From contig NZ_SWKN01000006.1 in assembly GCF_005871185.1 (NCBI RefSeq), forward strand, positions 248,001-312,000: a stretch of 64,000 nt of DNA, given 5' to 3'. Shown piece by piece: positions 40,973 through 50,082 of this stretch. The first letter of the stretch is position 1. The number at the start of each line of letters is the position of its first letter. The notes beneath the pieces were generated by a model. It made no database searches and was not told the origin of the DNA. It saw nothing but the letters and a program-made list of their open reading frames with translations. Source of the stretch: Limnobacter alexandrii. GTDB taxonomy: Bacteria; Pseudomonadota; Gammaproteobacteria; Burkholderiales; Burkholderiaceae_B. The position numbers and the translations under genes are program-made.

Positions 40973-42358
40973 ATGCGTCAAAAATTGCGTCAAATCAGTT
41001 TGGTATCCGTCGGTGTAGTGGCCGGCGTGTTGGTCAGCGTAGGAATCAGTGCAGTGGCCCAACGGCAACAGCCTGAGGCCTTGCCCTTGAGTGAGCTGCG
41101 CCAGTTCACTGAGGTATTTGGCGCAATCAAGAGTTTTTACGTGGAACCCGTGGGCGACGACAAGCTGTTCAATGGTGCCATCAGTGGCATGGTGGCCAAT
41201 CTGGACCCCCATTCCAGTTACCTGGATGCTGAAGCATTCAAAGAACTGCGCGTGGGCACGCAAGGCGAATTTGGTGGCCTGGGTATTGAAGTGGGCACCG
41301 AAGATGGCTTCGTTAAGGTTATTTCACCGATTGAGGACACCCCTGCCGCCAAAGCCGGCGTGAAAGCGGGCGACCTGATTGTGAAAATCGATGACAAACC
41401 CACCAAAGGCATGAGTTTGTCGGATGCTGTCAACCTGATGCGCGGCAAACCAAAAACTGAAATTCGCCTGACCTTGCTGCGCAAGGACGTGGAAAAACCC
41501 ATTGAAGTGAAGATTATTCGCGATGTCATTCGTGTGCAAAGCGTGAAATCCAAGATGCTGGACGATGCCATTGGTTACGTTCGCATTACCCAGTTTCAGG
41601 AACACACGGGCGAGTACCTGGTGAAAGCCATCAACACCCTGCAAGCCAAAACACCCATGAAGGGCTTGGTGCTTGACCTGCGCAATGACCCAGGTGGCTT
41701 GCTGAACGCAGCCGTTGGCGTGAGCGCCGCATTTTTGCCGCAAAACACCTTGGTGGTGTCCACGGATGGTCGCACTGAAGACAGCCAGCGCAAATTGGTG
41801 GCCGGGCCTGAAGATTACCTGCGCGGTCGCGAAAAAGACTACTTGAAAGAGTTGAGCCCAATCGCCAAAACCGTACCCATGATTGTGGTGGTGAACGGTG
41901 GCTCGGCATCTGCCTCGGAAATTGTGGCAGGTGCCCTGCAAGACCACGGCCGTGCCAAAGTACTGGGCACACAAACATTTGGCAAGGGCTCGGTTCAAAC
42001 CATTTTGCCGCTGAACAACAACACAGCGATCAAATTGACAACGGCCCGCTACTACACACCAAAAGGCAGAAGCATTCAGGCCAAAGGCATTGAGCCGGAT
42101 TACATCGTGACTGAAACGCCTGAGGGTGACATTGTTGAACGTGTTCGTGAGGCTGACTTGACTCGCCACCTGAGCAATGAAAAAGGCGAAGAAACGCCCA
42201 GCGAAAAGAAGGCTGACAACAACAAGAACGCGGACATGAAGCCGATTGTGTTTGGCGAGAAAGACGACTACCAATTGCAACAGGCCTTGAATTACCTGAA
42301 AGGCAAGCCTGTGGTGCAAAACCGCAAGCCTGCACAAACAGCCAAATCAAGCAAGTAA
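40973..42358 (+). CDS. Carboxy-terminal processing protease (S41, CtpA-type)
   Basis: 461 residues from the ATG at 40973. A signal/anchor segment (about 5-25) is followed by a PDZ domain (about 90-170: GGLGIEVGTEDGFVKVISPIEDTPAAKAG) and the S41 core. The catalytic Ser is in GGSASASEIVAG (near 310) and the Lys in FGKGSVQT (near 337). Such periplasmic enzymes trim C-termini, often of envelope proteins or peptidoglycan enzymes. It is in one operon with envC. Confidence 0.93.
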   Translation: MRQKLRQISLVSVGVVAGVLVSVGISAVAQRQQPEALPLSELRQFTEVFGAIKSFYVEPVGDDKLFNGAISGMVANLDPHSSYLDAEAFKELRVGTQGEFGGLGIEVGTEDGFVKVISPIEDTPAAKAGVKAGDLIVKIDDKPTKGMSLSDAVNLMRGKPKTEIRLTLLRKDVEKPIEVKIIRDVIRVQSVKSKMLDDAIGYVRITQFQEHTGEYLVKAINTLQAKTPMKGLVLDLRNDPGGLLNAAVGVSAAFLPQNTLVVSTDGRTEDSQRKLVAGPEDYLRGREKDYLKELSPIAKTVPMIVVVNGGSASASEIVAGALQDHGRAKVLGTQTFGKGSVQTILPLNNNTAIKLTTARYYTPKGRSIQAKGIEPDYIVTETPEGDIVERVREADLTRHLSNEKGEETPSEKKADNNKNADMKPIVFGEKDDYQLQQALNYLKGKPVVQNRKPAQTAKSSK

Positions 42359-42381
42359 GCGGCCCCGCAAACAGCTTGAGC

Positions 42382-43143
42382 ATGGAACTGCGAGACTTGA
42401 ATGACGAGGAGTTGCTGCGCTACTCCCGTCATATTCTTCTGGATGAAATTGGCATTGAAGGCCAGTCGCGCATTGCCAGTGCCAAGGTGCTGGTGGTGGG
42501 CGCGGGCGGTTTGGGCTGCCCCAGTGCCTTGTACCTGGCCAGCGCGGGTGTGGGCACCATTTACATTGCCGACGACGACGAAGTAGACCTGACCAACCTG
42601 CAACGGCAGGTGCTGCACACCACAGCCCGTGTCGGCATGGCCAAGGTTGAATCTGCAAAAACCCAGCTGAATCAACTGAACCCCTGCAGCACCATTGTGC
42701 CGATTGCTCACCGCCTGGAAGGCGAGGAACTGGAACAGTTGGTTGCAGAAGTCGATTTGGTGCTGGACTGCTGCGACAACTTCAAGACCCGCCATGCGGT
42801 GAACCGCGCCTGTGTGAAGTTTGGCAAGCCCTTGGTATCGGGTGCGGCCATTCGGCTGGACGGTCAGCTTGCCGTGTTTGAACTGAATAACCCGGACGCA
42901 CCTTGCTACCACTGCCTGTTCCCGGAAGGGGACGATGTTGCTGAAGTGCGCTGCGCCACCATGGGTGTGTTTGCACCCCTTACAGGAGTAATTGGCACCT
43001 TGCAAGCCAGTGAGGCACTAAAAATTTTGGCGGGCTTTGGTCAACCCATGTACAGCACGCTGCAAATTTACGATTCGCGCAGTTGTGAATTCACGAAAAT
43101 GAAAATTCGCAAAGACCCCAAGTGCAGTGTGTGTAACACCTAA
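42382..43143 (+). CDS. MoeB/ThiF/HesA-family sulfur-carrier adenylyltransferase
   Basis: 253 residues from the ATG at 42382. The nucleotide-binding GAGGLGCPSALYLASAGVG, the DNLQRQ-like DLTNLQRQVLHTTARVG and DCCDNFKTRHAVNRAC are characteristic. Zinc-binding Cys pairs CYHC and CSVC are both present. It adenylates the C-terminal Gly of MoaD or ThiS-type sulfur carriers for molybdopterin or thiamine synthesis. No moaD or thiS gene lies nearby, so the pathway cannot be fixed. Its stop overlaps the convergent HAD gene. Confidence 0.92.
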   Translation: MELRDLNDEELLRYSRHILLDEIGIEGQSRIASAKVLVVGAGGLGCPSALYLASAGVGTIYIADDDEVDLTNLQRQVLHTTARVGMAKVESAKTQLNQLNPCSTIVPIAHRLEGEELEQLVAEVDLVLDCCDNFKTRHAVNRACVKFGKPLVSGAAIRLDGQLAVFELNNPDAPCYHCLFPEGDDVAEVRCATMGVFAPLTGVIGTLQASEALKILAGFGQPMYSTLQIYDSRSCEFTKMKIRKDPKCSVCNT

Positions 43144-43832
43144 AATTTTGCGGTGCGTATGGCTTCGAACTGCCTTATGCGGTGTTTCACTTTGCCCGTG
43201 AGTTGCCTTGGCTTGAAACCCAGGCGGGGAAATGTGATCCAGCTGGTGTGAATGCCGTGCCGGGCCGCTTGCTCTAGGTGCCCAAAGGTGTCGTCTACCA
43301 GCAAAGCCCGCTTTCCCTTTAATTTGCTTTTCAAGTTTGGCCACAAAATATTGGTAGGCTTTGGCCGCCAGGTTTGATGCACTACCATGTCTTCAATTGC
43401 GATGACCGCGTGCAGGTGCCGGTACAAGCCCATTTCCTTGCACAAGGCCACGGCGTAAGCGCGAGGTGCATTGGTGAGCATAATGCGCAGGCCGGGTAGT
43501 TTGCCCAAGCGGTGCGGCACACTGCCGTGGCGAGAGCTGAGTTTTTTCAAGCCCTCGAAACGGTGGGTGCTGGCCAGAAAGTGATGCGGGTTGGTTTGGT
43601 GATGGCGCATCATGCCCAAGAGGGTTGCGCCATAACGAAGCCAGTATTGGGTGCGCAACTCGCTGGCCTGTTGATGGTCCAATTCAAGGTGCTCAGCCAG
43701 GTAGTGTGTCATTTGCCGGTTGATCTCGGGCAGAATGTGGGTGGATGCATGGTGCAGGGTGTTGTCTAGATCGAGCAAATACACTTTGCCAGACAAACCC
43801 GCATGGGGACGACGAATATAACGAATGCGCAA
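43140..43832 (-). CDS. HAD-family pyrimidine 5'-nucleotidase-like phosphatase
   Basis: 230 residues from a TTG at 43832; a GTG at 43784 just before the first motif is an alternative. HAD motifs: LLDLDNTLHHAS (nucleophile Asp), IMLTNAPRAY (Thr), a Lys in WRPKPTN and VDDTFGHLEQAARHGIHT (acidic). These match the SDT1/PyrP-like nucleotidases, which dephosphorylate pyrimidine nucleotides. The gene converges with moeB by four bases and its start lies five bases from the divergent M15 gene. Confidence 0.85.
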   Translation of the reverse strand: MRIRYIRRPHAGLSGKVYLLDLDNTLHHASTHILPEINRQMTHYLAEHLELDHQQASELRTQYWLRYGATLLGMMRHHQTNPHHFLASTHRFEGLKKLSSRHGSVPHRLGKLPGLRIMLTNAPRAYAVALCKEMGLYRHLHAVIAIEDMVVHQTWRPKPTNILWPNLKSKLKGKRALLVDDTFGHLEQAARHGIHTSWITFPRLGFKPRQLTGKVKHRIRQFEAIRTAKF

Positions 43833-43837
43833 AACGA

Positions 43838-44308
43838 ATGAACCTGAAGTTGAGTTTTCATCCTGAATTTTGTCAGGACACCTTGTGCCATTCTGACACC
43901 GCCCTGCGGTGCGGTCTAGACAACAGCTGCCCGCCAGAATTGCTGGACAACCTGAGCAGGCTGTCGGCCTTGCTGGGCGATATTCAAAGGTCCCTGAATA
44001 TTCGCCCTGGTGCGTTAAAGATTAACAGTGGTTTCAGGGCAGAGGCCCTGAATGAAAAGGTGGGTGGCGTGCCCAACTCACAGCACTGTGCGGGGCTGGC
44101 AGCAGATGTGGTGTGCCCTGAATTTGGCAGCCCCGGTGAATTGGCTGCGGCGATTGCACAATTGCCATGTGAATTTGATCAACTGATTCTGGAGTTTGGC
44201 AAATGGGTGCATGTGTCTGCCGCCCCCATGGGCCAGGCTCCCCGGCGAGAATGCCTGAGCATTTTCAGCAAAGACGAAGGTTATCTGGAAGGTATTGTGA
44301 AGCGATGA
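43838..44308 (+). CDS. M15-type peptidase domain protein (D-Ala-D-Ala carboxypeptidase-like)
   Basis: 156 residues from the ATG at 43838. The zinc site reads SQHCAGLAADVVC (His and Asp) and WVHVSAA (His), with INSGFRAEALNEKVGG before it. This is the fold of M15A peptidases, as in phage endolysins and zinc DD-carboxypeptidases. There is no signal peptide, so it may be cytoplasmic or of phage origin, although no other phage gene is near. The start has no strong ribosome site. It overlaps the DUF3108 gene (ATGA). Confidence 0.82.
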   Translation: MNLKLSFHPEFCQDTLCHSDTALRCGLDNSCPPELLDNLSRLSALLGDIQRSLNIRPGALKINSGFRAEALNEKVGGVPNSQHCAGLAADVVCPEFGSPGELAAAIAQLPCEFDQLILEFGKWVHVSAAPMGQAPRRECLSIFSKDEGYLEGIVKR

Positions 44309-45078
44309 ATAAAACCAAAAAAACAATGTTCAAAATCGGTGCTGCTGCCCTGCTTTGCTTGGGCACCTCGGGAGCGGCTATGGCAGCCGATGCCACATGC
44401 AAGGGCATGGGCAAGCAAGTGATTGATTCAGACCTGCGGTTTTCACTGACGCACAGTCAAATTCCTGGCGAATTGGCGATCAGCACCCACAAAATTCGGG
44501 TGGCGGGCACACAGTACAAACTGGAGTCGACCTCACAGGCCAAAGGCTTCCTGGCGTTGCTGTATTCAGGGCAGCTGACCCAGAAAAGCGAGGGGCTTGT
44601 GGACCCGCAATTGGGCTTGACACCCCTTTATTATGCCGAGCAGCGCGGTAAAAAACCGGTGGCTGAAAGCATGCTGAATGCAGAAACCCAGCAAGTGATG
44701 TTCAAGCGCAATGGCGAATCTGCGCCTTATGAAAAAGGCCTGCAAGACCGTATCAGCATGATTTATCAGATTGCAGCCCGATTGCGCTGCAACGCTGACT
44801 TGAAAGCTGGCGACACTTTGCCCATGCGCGTGATGAGCACCGGGCGCGTGGCCAACGAGGTGTTTGTTTTAAAGAAAACAGAAGAATTGACCCTGGATTT
44901 GGGCAACGGCGAACGCAGGGTAAGCACGCTGCAATTTGAGACCAAGCCCGAAGAAGCTGGCGATGAGATTGTGCGCATTTGGTATGCCAAAGACTTGAAC
45001 TGGCAACCCGCAAAAATTGAAATTCAGGATGCTGACGGCAAGGCCTTGACCCAAACCCTGATTGGCGCAGGTGCTTAG
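44305..45078 (+). CDS. DUF3108 periplasmic protein
   Basis: 257 residues from the ATG at 44305, which overlaps the M15 stop. A signal peptide ends in AAMAA. The mature part matches DUF3108: LAISTHKIRVAGTQYKLESTSQAKGFLALLYSGQL and later RVSTLQFETKPEEAGDEIVRIWYAKDLNWQPAKIEIQDADG. Members are beta-barrel-like periplasmic proteins of unknown function. It converges with gspC by four bases. Confidence 0.85.
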   Translation: MNKTKKTMFKIGAAALLCLGTSGAAMAADATCKGMGKQVIDSDLRFSLTHSQIPGELAISTHKIRVAGTQYKLESTSQAKGFLALLYSGQLTQKSEGLVDPQLGLTPLYYAEQRGKKPVAESMLNAETQQVMFKRNGESAPYEKGLQDRISMIYQIAARLRCNADLKAGDTLPMRVMSTGRVANEVFVLKKTEELTLDLGNGERRVSTLQFETKPEEAGDEIVRIWYAKDLNWQPAKIEIQDADGKALTQTLIGAGA

Positions 45079-45560
45079 CCGTTGGCAGGCACGCGACGCA
45101 GTAAATTGGGGTCTGCTTCAAGAATGGGCAAATTGACCTGATGCCGCTGCCCACTGCGACGCATGACTGCGAAGGTTGGGCCTACTTCTTCCAGTGTCCA
45201 GCCGTTGGCCACTTCATCACCCACACGCCTCGACTGCGCTGGCTGCCCTTCAATTGACATCACCGCGGCCCCCTTGCCGTCGCTGTTGGCAAAAACACCC
45301 AACAAATTCACCGATGGCGGAGTAAGGCCACCGGCAGTTTCAACACCCATGAGCCGAGCTTCAGGCGACTGGTCAATTTGATAATTGGCCGAAGCCTGCG
45401 CAGGCATGGCCGGGGCCACCACAGGTGCGGGCGCAAACAATTTGATGAGCACCCACACAGCCAGGCCCACTGCACTTAGCCAAAGCGCCATGCGCAAGGC
45501 CTGGACCAGCCTTGGCGACAAGCTGAACTGGGCAACAGGGTTTTTCAGTGCAAGTTTCAT
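45075..45560 (-). CDS. gspC: Type II secretion protein GspC
   Basis: 161 residues from the ATG at 45560. One membrane helix (about 24-42) is followed by a Pro/Ala linker and the homology region LTPPSVNLLGVFANSDGKGAAVMSIEGQPAQSRRVGDEV. There is no PDZ domain, as in short GspC proteins. GspC links the inner-membrane platform to the GspD secretin. It is transcribed away from gspG and the rest of the operon, with 330 bases between the starts. Confidence 0.9.
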   Translation of the reverse strand: MKLALKNPVAQFSLSPRLVQALRMALWLSAVGLAVWVLIKLFAPAPVVAPAMPAQASANYQIDQSPEARLMGVETAGGLTPPSVNLLGVFANSDGKGAAVMSIEGQPAQSRRVGDEVANGWTLEEVGPTFAVMRRSGQRHQVNLPILEADPNLLRRVPANG

Positions 45561-45890
45561 GGGGCGTAGTGAAGTGACACGTTGGAAAGCATCATAACCC
45601 GCGAGAAGGGCCAGATTCAAAAAAAAACCGGACAACCCGCAAGGGTGACCGGTTTTTAAGCCATGCTTCAAGGGTTGTCGGCAACCTTGGTTGCCCACAT
45701 CAGCAGTATGCGCATGCAAGAACACCTAAGAAAGACCCTATTTACGTGACAAGGGTAAAGGTTTTACCGATTACCCGAAAGCGGGGGGATTTTGTGCTGC
45801 GTGCAAGGGTGGTGCGAGCTGCTGTCAAATATTCATAAAATGGGTGTAACCTTCAGCAAGGATAATTCTGGATCTTTTCTACGGTTGTTT
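45561..45890. promoter_or_regulatory. 330-bp divergent gspC/gspG intergenic region
   Basis: No gene is seen here. It must hold the promoters of gspC and of the gspG operon. A terminator-like hairpin (45623-45657) lies 60 bases before gspC. Short repeats such as GGTTGTCGGCAACC (45674 region) and a G run at 45783-45788 are the only other features. gspG has only a weak ribosome site before its ATG at 45891. Confidence 0.5.
45623..45657. terminator. Terminator-like hairpin between divergent gspC and gspG
   Basis: AAAAACCGG/CCGGTTTTT outer stem with an inner ACCC-GCAA-GGGT hairpin capped by a GCAA tetraloop, and poly-A/poly-T sides that would allow termination in both directions. It is upstream of both genes, so it may end an unannotated small transcript or attenuate gspC. 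Confidence 0.75.
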
Positions 45891-46340
45891 ATGAAAAAAC
45901 TAAATTCGCTTCAAGGCAAAAAACAAAACAAGGGTTTTACCCTGATTGAAATTATGGTGGTTGTAGTCATTCTTGGCATTCTTGCCACCCTGGTGGTGCC
46001 AAAGATTATGGGTCGCCCGGATGAAGCCCGCGTGGTTGCTGCCAAGCAGGACATTGCCTCGGTGATGCAGGCCCTTAACCTGTACCGCTTGGACAACAGC
46101 CGCTACCCAACCACTGAGCAGGGTTTGCAAGCGTTGGTGACTCTCCCGACAACAGAACCCGTGCCACGCAATTACAAGCAGGGCGGTTATTTGTCTCGCC
46201 TGCCAGTTGACCCTTGGGGCAGCAACTACCAGTTTTTGAGCCCGGGCATCAATGGCGAAGTTGATGTGATGAGCTTTGGCGCAGACGGCAAAGCCGGTGG
46301 TGAGGGCGTGAATGCCGACATTGGTTCCTGGAGTCTCTAA
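45891..46340 (+). CDS. gspG: Type II secretion major pseudopilin GspG
   Basis: 149 residues. The prepilin cleavage site is NKG|FTLIE, with the hydrophobic stretch [17 protein letters not shown]. The calcium-binding end reads [34 protein letters not shown]. It is the main subunit of the T2SS pseudopilus. A prepilin peptidase gene (gspO/pilD) is not in the window. It overlaps gspH by 29 bases. Confidence 0.96.
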   Translation: MKKLNSLQGKKQNKGFTLIEIMVVVVILGILATLVVPKIMGRPDEARVVAAKQDIASVMQALNLYRLDNSRYPTTEQGLQALVTLPTTEPVPRNYKQGGYLSRLPVDPWGSNYQFLSPGINGEVDVMSFGADGKAGGEGVNADIGSWSL

Positions 46341-46821
46341 GCAGGGTTTCACCCTGCTTGAACTGCTGGTGGTGATCGTCGTTTTGTCGATCGCCGCTGG
46401 CCTTATTGTGGTGCGCGGCACACCCGGCGACTCCAATTACTTGGAGTCTGACGCCAAAAAGCTGTCGCAACTGCTGCGCATTGCCCAGCAAGAATCCCTT
46501 CTGAAATCCAAAGACATTCGCTTTGTGGCCGGCGATGAAGGCTATACCTTTGAGGAATTCACCGGCAGCCGTTGGGTGCCAGTAAGCACGGAACCCCTGC
46601 TACGCCCTCGCCTTTGGGACAACGGTCCCTTCAAGGTAACCCTGATTAATGAGGGCCTGGAGAACAAATTCCTGACCCTGGAAAGCCAGGCTGGCCTGAA
46701 ACGCCAGGCCATTGTGCTTCAACGCAACCAGGTTCAAGTGGTGCTGGAAAGCCAGGCCAGTGGGGTGTTCAAGGTGGGCAAACCCAACACGGTGCTGAAC
46801 AGGGGCAGTCAGCGCCTATGA
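46312..46821 (+). CDS. gspH: Minor pseudopilin GspH
   Basis: 169 residues. Cleavage site KQG|FTLLE and a hydrophobic helix [17 protein letters not shown] follow a short leader. The gene begins 29 bases inside gspG. The C-terminal globular domain is typical of GspH, with weak conservation. It joins the tip of the pseudopilus. It overlaps gspI (ATGA). Confidence 0.9.
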   Translation: MPTLVPGVSKQGFTLLELLVVIVVLSIAAGLIVVRGTPGDSNYLESDAKKLSQLLRIAQQESLLKSKDIRFVAGDEGYTFEEFTGSRWVPVSTEPLLRPRLWDNGPFKVTLINEGLENKFLTLESQAGLKRQAIVLQRNQVQVVLESQASGVFKVGKPNTVLNRGSQRL

Positions 46822-47192
46822 AACAGCAGCGCGGTTTTACCCTGATTGAAGCATTGGTTGCAATGACCATTATTGCTGTGGCCTTGATCGCTTGCCTGAA
46901 GGCCGCGGGTAATTTGAATATTCAGCAGGACGAGATGATCAAGCGGCAGTATGCGCAGTGGAGCGCAAAGAATGCGGCCAACTTCATTCGGGTGTCCGGT
47001 GTTTTCCCAAGCGCACAAACAGCACAACAAGCCTGCCCACAGGGCAATTTCCGTTTCGTGTGCCGGGTTGAAATTTCAAATACCCCAAACCCGAATTTCA
47101 GACGGGTGGAAATTCAGGTGCTGGACGCCTTTGAGGGTGCCCAAGGCAATCAACTTGCACGCTTGGTGATTTTCTTGAGTAGTGCGCCATGA
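46818..47192 (+). CDS. gspI: Minor pseudopilin GspI
   Basis: 124 residues. Cleavage site QRG|FTLIE, helix ALVAMTIIAVALIACLKAAG and a short C-terminal domain with FVCRVEISNTPNPNFRRVEIQV. GspI initiates the pseudopilus tip complex with GspJ and GspK. It overlaps both neighbours by four bases (ATGA), indicating translational coupling. Confidence 0.92.
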   Translation: MKQQRGFTLIEALVAMTIIAVALIACLKAAGNLNIQQDEMIKRQYAQWSAKNAANFIRVSGVFPSAQTAQQACPQGNFRFVCRVEISNTPNPNFRRVEIQVLDAFEGAQGNQLARLVIFLSSAP

Positions 47193-47878
47193 GTAAAAAC
47201 GCACAAGGTTTCACACTGTTGGAAGTGCTGATCGCCTTGGGCATTGTGTCGGTGATCTCGATTTTGTCCTGGCAGGGTTTGCAAGAGGTGCTGCGCTCGG
47301 CCAACCGGGTGACCGAAGTGGATGAGCAAATTCAAACTGTATCGGCGGTGTTGTCGCAATTTGAGAAAGACCTGGGTGCGCTTGAGCTGACGCTGGAGGC
47401 GCCCACCCCGGAAAGCGATTTGATTGAAGTAACCGGCAATGGCCTGCTGATTCAGTTTACCCAGCGCAACACCAGCGAACCCGCCTACCGGGAGCGTGTG
47501 GAATGGGTGCTGGACGGCACCAACTTGCTGCGAATTGCCCGGCGCGAGCTGAACCCTGAGCAACCCTCGATCAGCGACCCGATTGCCACCCGTGGCATGC
47601 AGGTGCGCCTTCTGCGGGAACCGGGCGGCTGGAGTAGCCCCGTGATATTTGGCAACCACATTGTTCAAGAACGCACCGATCTTGAATTGCAAGGGCCCGC
47701 TTTGCAGTTGAACAGCGGCAGCCCGGCACAGCGCCCCCCCGAGAGCGGAGAGGGCGAAACACCGGGAACACCTGAAGGGCAGGCCGTGCAAAGCCTGGTA
47801 CGGGCGGTTGAAATCAGCTTGACCCAACCCAACAACCAGGCTGTAACGCGGGTGTTTTTAACAGGCGGGGTGTACTGA
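47189..47878 (+). CDS. gspJ: Minor pseudopilin GspJ
   Basis: 229 residues. Cleavage site AQG|FTLLE and helix VLIALGIVSVISILSWQGLQ. Central sequence with RNTSEPAYRERVEWVLDGTNLLRIARRELNP is typical. A Pro/Gly/Glu-rich insertion (PPESGEGETPGTPEGQ) lies before the end and may be a surface loop. It overlaps gspK by one base (TGATG). Confidence 0.92.
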   Translation: MSKNAQGFTLLEVLIALGIVSVISILSWQGLQEVLRSANRVTEVDEQIQTVSAVLSQFEKDLGALELTLEAPTPESDLIEVTGNGLLIQFTQRNTSEPAYRERVEWVLDGTNLLRIARRELNPEQPSISDPIATRGMQVRLLREPGGWSSPVIFGNHIVQERTDLELQGPALQLNSGSPAQRPPESGEGETPGTPEGQAVQSLVRAVEISLTQPNNQAVTRVFLTGGVY

Positions 47879-48828
47879 TGCAATTGACTCGAGCCCCAAG
47901 GCAACAAGGCGCAGCCGTGGTCATGGCGCTGTTTATTGTAGTGCTGTGCACACTGGCAGTAAGCCCTTTGATCTGGAATCTGTTTGCAACCGCCAAAACC
48001 ATTTCAGTGGCTGCTGCACGCGACCAGGCGGATGCTGTTAGCCGCAGCGGTGTAGATTGGGCCCGTGTTATTTTGCGCGAAGACGCGAGGGTGTCTACCA
48101 CTGACACTTTGACTGAGCCTTGGGCTGTGCCCTTGGCAGAAAGCCGCATCAACGAGGGTTTGATGCGCAAGGAAGAAAACGCCACTGACGTGGATGACCG
48201 CGAGGTGGTGTTGACCGGGCGAATTGAGGATGCACAAGGGCGCTTTAACCTGCGCAACCTGGGTGCTGACAACCCACGCCAGCAAATTTGGCTGGCTGGC
48301 TTTACCAAACTGTGCGACCTGCTGAGCGTGCCTGCGGACCAGCGCAACTTGCTGGTGCAAACCTTGAGCAGCATGTTCATGCCAAAACTGGCCAACCCCG
48401 AAGAGCAAGGAATTGACCCCAACGCCCCACCCATTGAACCGGCTTTGCGTTGGGAAGAGTTTCGCGGCAAGTACGGAATCTCTGAGGAAACCTGGAACCA
48501 GTTGCGCCCTTATGTCGCCATTTTGCCCAAAGCGAGTGCGGTAAATGCCAACACTGCATCTGCCGAGGTGCTTTACGCAGTAGTAGAAGAAATGAGTTTT
48601 AGCGATGCCCAGCGACTGCTGGCCCAACGTGAAAGAGTCACTTTCAGAAATGTGGCCGATATTCGGGCTGCCCTGAATGCAAATGTGACCATAAACAATG
48701 ATTTAATAACCGTGAGAAGCAATTACTTCCTGGTAGAAGGCACTGCACAGGTAGAGGAAGCGTTGATTCGGACCCGGGCTTTGCTTGAGCGAAGAGACCA
48801 GCGCGTGTATGTGATGTGGAGACAATAA
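47878..48828 (+). CDS. gspK: Minor pseudopilin GspK
   Basis: 316 residues. The N-terminal helix GAAVVMALFIVVLCTLAVSPLIW lacks the Glu5 common in other pseudopilins, as expected for GspK. The body has LTGRIEDAQGRFNLRNLG, WEEFRGKYGISEETWNQLRP and VNANTASAEVLYAV. GspK caps the pseudopilus tip. The stop is followed directly by the gspL start. Confidence 0.92.
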   Translation: MQLTRAPRQQGAAVVMALFIVVLCTLAVSPLIWNLFATAKTISVAAARDQADAVSRSGVDWARVILREDARVSTTDTLTEPWAVPLAESRINEGLMRKEENATDVDDREVVLTGRIEDAQGRFNLRNLGADNPRQQIWLAGFTKLCDLLSVPADQRNLLVQTLSSMFMPKLANPEEQGIDPNAPPIEPALRWEEFRGKYGISEETWNQLRPYVAILPKASAVNANTASAEVLYAVVEEMSFSDAQRLLAQRERVTFRNVADIRAALNANVTINNDLITVRSNYFLVEGTAQVEEALIRTRALLERRDQRVYVMWRQ

Positions 48829-50082
48829 TTGAATAACAACCAACCCTTGTTGGTGATTTGGTGGCCAAAAGCCCTGGACCAAACCCGTGCGGAAGAAGAA
48901 GGCCGCATGATTCGCCTGCGTTACGAAGTGCTGGCCCGAAGTGGCGACAAATTGCATGGTGGCGAAGAAGCCCTGAACAAGCTACCGAAGGACATGCCTT
49001 GCCTGGTCTTGGTGAACCCCACCGAAGTGGGCCTGTTTGCCGTGGTGCCGCCAAAATTGACTGGTAACAAACTGAAAGAGGCGCTGCCCTTTCTGGTTGA
49101 ACCTTATTTGCTCAATGAACCTGAAGAAAACCACGTAAGCCTTTGGCCCAACCTGCCCAACCATCTGGGCGGCGCGAAGCTGGCCGCCGTGCTGGGCAAA
49201 ACACGCGCACGCAGCATTGTCAGCAGCTGTGCACAACAAGGGCTGAAGTTGGCAGGCTTGAGCTGCGAAACACTGCGTGAACGCACCGGAAGCGAGGGCG
49301 CGGCATGGCTGAGCGGACAAGATTTTATTTTGGTCGATGGCATTGACACTCCCCTGCTGACCCCCGCCACCCAACCCGCCGTGTTGAAAGTGATGCTGCA
49401 ACGCCGATTGCAACAAACCGGCGCCCCCGTAATTGAGTTGAGTAACACTGACCACGCGTGGCTGAACACCCAGGTGGACGGTGCCATGGGTGAAAATAAA
49501 ATTCGGGCCAGTGCCAAAGCACCGGTCGAGCCCCTGCCAAAGCTGTTGAACAAAAGCCTGTTGAACGCGGACGAACTTCGAAAAATGGGCATGCGCCCCA
49601 TGGCCAACCAGGCTGGCTTGCGCAAATTGCTTGCCCCTGCCGCGGTGTTGTTGGCTGTTGCGGTGCTGGGCTTGAATGCATTGGCCTTCAAAATTGAAAA
49701 CGCCAACGCCGCCATTGAAGCGCAGATTGCGGAAAGCTATGCACAGGCCTTGCCCAACACGCCCATGGTGGCCGACCCCCTGCTGTTGATTGAACGAGAA
49801 AAACGCAACCTGAACGCCGGGCTGGACACCAGCAATGCCCAGGGTGCAAGCGCCCTGCTGCACGAGGTGGGGCTGGCCATGGAGCAAGCGCCTTTTAACA
49901 GCATGGTCGATTTTGCCTGGGCTGAGAACACACTCAGTGTTCGGTTCAACGCCAATGTTTCTGAAGACCAGCAAGGTGCCGCTTTGCAAAAACTCAAGGC
50001 CAGAAGGCTGGAGGCCAAGTGGCTGATTGGTGCGCAATCCAACTTGCCAGTGCTGCAAGTAAAGAAGGGAGTTGCGCGATGA
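48829..50082 (+). CDS. gspL: Inner-membrane platform protein GspL
   Basis: 417 residues from a TTG start directly after the gspK stop. The N-terminal cytoplasmic actin-like domain (about 1-255) is followed by a membrane helix around 263-284 (KLLAPAAVLLAVAVLGLNALAF) and a periplasmic ferredoxin-like domain. GspL recruits the GspE ATPase. TTG start and zero spacing indicate coupling to gspK. The stop overlaps gspM (ATGA). Confidence 0.88.
   Translation: MNNNQPLLVIWWPKALDQTRAEEEGRMIRLRYEVLARSGDKLHGGEEALNKLPKDMPCLVLVNPTEVGLFAVVPPKLTGNKLKEALPFLVEPYLLNEPEENHVSLWPNLPNHLGGAKLAAVLGKTRARSIVSSCAQQGLKLAGLSCETLRERTGSEGAAWLSGQDFILVDGIDTPLLTPATQPAVLKVMLQRRLQQTGAPVIELSNTDHAWLNTQVDGAMGENKIRASAKAPVEPLPKLLNKSLLNADELRKMGMRPMANQAGLRKLLAPAAVLLAVAVLGLNALAFKIENANAAIEAQIAESYAQALPNTPMVADPLLLIEREKRNLNAGLDTSNAQGASALLHEVGLAMEQAPFNSMVDFAWAENTLSVRFNANVSEDQQGAALQKLKARRLEAKWLIGAQSNLPVLQVKKGVAR

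Noticed and set aside
43838-44308. M15 peptidase gene as evidence for a prophage
   Set aside because: No other phage gene, integrase or attachment repeat is present nearby.
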